Source: an uncultured Draconibacterium sp.
GTDB taxonomy: Bacteria; Bacteroidota; Bacteroidia; Bacteroidales; Prolixibacteraceae
Direction of reading: 5' to 3'
Length of the DNA stretch: 64,000 nt
Assembly (NCBI RefSeq): GCF_963676735.1
Contig: NZ_OY781464.1
Span: 1,273,001 to 1,337,000 of the forward strand
Both the position numbers and the translations under genes were made by a program. Below the pieces are notes generated by a model that was not told where the DNA came from, made no database searches, and saw only the letters and a list, made by a program, of their open reading frames with translations. The first letter of the stretch is position 1. Every line of letters begins with the position of its first letter. Of this stretch, positions 62,881 to 64,000 are shown one piece after another.

Positions 62881-64000
62881 TTAACCATCTTCGCCACCAA
62901 TACCGCGTTCTTTATAACCTTCAAGGGTAATTTTAAAACAATGCGCATATTCGGTTGGATAATTTTTAGGAGCTTTAATAATTAAGCCTTTGTCGGTGCG
63001 TTCCCAAACAATAGTTTCATCGCTACCGAGTAACTCAATATTTTCAATAGGGTTATTTAATGCACCAATTTGTGTGCTTAAGGTGTTAATTTGTATTTCT
63101 TTCTCCGGATCAGCCATCACAATGGCATACAATTCAGTATCCGATTTTTGGGTAAAGCGAATGTCTTTGTTGGTATATTCAATTTTCCCTTTTTCCTCGA
63201 TTTTATGCCCACCGGATGCAATACGTGTAGGGCCTTCTCCAAATACAGTCCATGGACGGGTTCCGTAAATAGCATCGCCGTTTACCTCTAGCCAGGCACC
63301 CATTTCTGCCAGCAGGTATTTCATTTCTTCCGGAATCGATCCGTCAGGATTTGGAGGAACGTTAAGCAACATGCAACCGTTTTTGGCAACAATGTCAACC
63401 AAAATATCCACCAGCTCGTTAGGCGTTACAAATTTGGCATTCGAGCGGTAAAACCAGGCACCGGGCGAGGTGTCGGTTAACCAGGCCTGTTTTTTTGGTT
63501 GGTTGGGGCGGCCACGTTCGTAATCGCGAATGGCAACTTCTTCAGGGAAAGTCGTTTCTTTAAAACAAACGGCAACATCTTTACCCCATTCTTTTCCTTT
63601 ATTATAGTAGTAAGCTAAAAATTTCTTGCGATCAGCTTCCGGCAAATTCTCCAGCCACCAGTCGAACCACAACAGGTCGGGCTGGTAAACATCGATAAAT
63701 TCTTTTAGTTTAGCCCACCATTCTTCCATAAACCGTTCTGAAACTTCAGTTGATTCCACATCATGAGGCTCAGTGTATAAATCGTAATCTTCCGGATTTA
63801 CTGTAAAATAGGCGTGTGCCGGTGCAAAGTATTTCCATGTGAATGCGTGGTGAAATGAGCCCATATATTTCAGGCCTTTTTCTTCAATCGTTTTTTTCAG
63901 TTCTGCCGAAACGTCAACACCACCATAATTTACCGAGTTCCATCGGGTTGTCTTGCTGTCCCACATGGCAAAGTTGTCGTGGTGCATGGCAACCGGACCG
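62881..64000 (-). CDS. Alpha-L-fucosidase, GH29 (copy 3), 5' part beyond the window
   Basis: The C-terminal ~372 residues of a GH29 enzyme; the reading frame is open at position 64000, so the start lies outside. Seen here: GPVAMHHDNFAMWDS (His loop), the nucleophile Asp in PDLLWFDWWLENLP, and the C-terminal beta domain (IRFTQKSDTELYAIV). It resembles copies 1 and 2 but is distinct. It is on the minus strand with its own terminator, so it is a separate transcript from copy 2. Confidence 0.9.
   Translation of the reverse strand, partial: GPVAMHHDNFAMWDSKTTRWNSVNYGGVDVSAELKKTIEEKGLKYMGSFHHAFTWKYFAPAHAYFTVNPEDYDLYTEPHDVESTEVSERFMEEWWAKLKEFIDVYQPDLLWFDWWLENLPEADRKKFLAYYYNKGKEWGKDVAVCFKETTFPEEVAIRDYERGRPNQPKKQAWLTDTSPGAWFYRSNAKFVTPNELVDILVDIVAKNGCMLLNVPPNPDGSIPEEMKYLLAEMGAWLEVNGDAIYGTRPWTVFGEGPTRIASGGHKIEEKGKIEYTNKDIRFTQKSDTELYAIVMADPEKEIQINTLSTQIGALNNPIENIELLGSDETIVWERTDKGLIIKAPKNYPTEYAHCFKITLEGYKERGIGGEDG

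Noticed and set aside
34293..64000. Naming the substrate as fucoidan
   Set aside because: Fucosidases and one sulfatase fit several fucosylated glycans; there is no GH107/GH168-type endo-fucanase, and only one sulfatase.

Overview
The window reads as chromosome of a Bacteroidota bacterium (class Bacteroidia; a Marinilabiliales/Prolixibacteraceae-like marine or sediment anaerobe is my guess). Grounds: SusC/SusD pairs, a hybrid two-component system (HTCS), many lipoproteins with Cys then acidic/Lys residues, LytTR regulators, DUF3078/DUF4625/DUF6132/DUF5916 families, promoters of the TAnnTTTG type, and few Shine-Dalgarno sequences. I see no rRNA, tRNA, CRISPR array, phage or insertion sequence.

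Layout. 1-6.5 kb: a thioredoxin-domain DUF255 protein, a FAD oxidoreductase, a LytS/LytR-type kinase-regulator pair and a free-standing LytTR protein. 6.5-15.5 kb: envelope and secreted proteins (OmpA-like, lipoproteins, lipocalin-like, AIM24-like, beta-barrels, DUF3078). 15.6-20.1 kb: an EamA transporter, a DUF6132 membrane protein overlapping a thioredoxin, a methyltransferase and a large DUF5916 outer-membrane protein. 20.3-20.6 kb: a decayed TetR regulator. 20.8-25.2 kb: a Fur/Zur-like regulator, a Cys/His-rich small protein, a TonB receptor and two DUF4625 lipoproteins, which look like a metal (probably zinc) acquisition operon. 25.4-26.5 kb: a lipoprotein with an internally duplicated SnoaL-like domain.

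26.5-34.2 kb is the anaerobic energy region: nrfH-nrfA (nitrite to ammonium), a porin and a PepSY-type membrane protein on the minus strand, then iorA-iorB on the plus strand. nrfH and the PepSY gene have near-identical palindromic operators at the same distance from their -7 elements, which suggests one CRP/FNR-type regulator controls both.

34.3-64 kb is a polysaccharide utilisation locus. A six-gene minus-strand cluster (URO-D-like methyltransferase, PhyH dioxygenase, sodium:solute symporter, GH2, sugar isomerase-like, sulfatase) diverges from an AraC regulator and an HTCS. Downstream of the HTCS come susC, susD, a surface lipoprotein and a GH29 fucosidase, then a barrel-less TonB plug protein, a second AraC regulator, two more GH29 enzymes, a second (frameshifted) URO-D gene and a RhaT-like sugar symporter. 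The set suggests breakdown of a fucose-containing, probably sulfated glycan: sulfatase, GH2 and GH29 trim it, SusCD imports it, and RhaT/SSS bring in monosaccharides. The PhyH and URO-D proteins may handle an O-methylated or otherwise unusual sugar; that part is inference.
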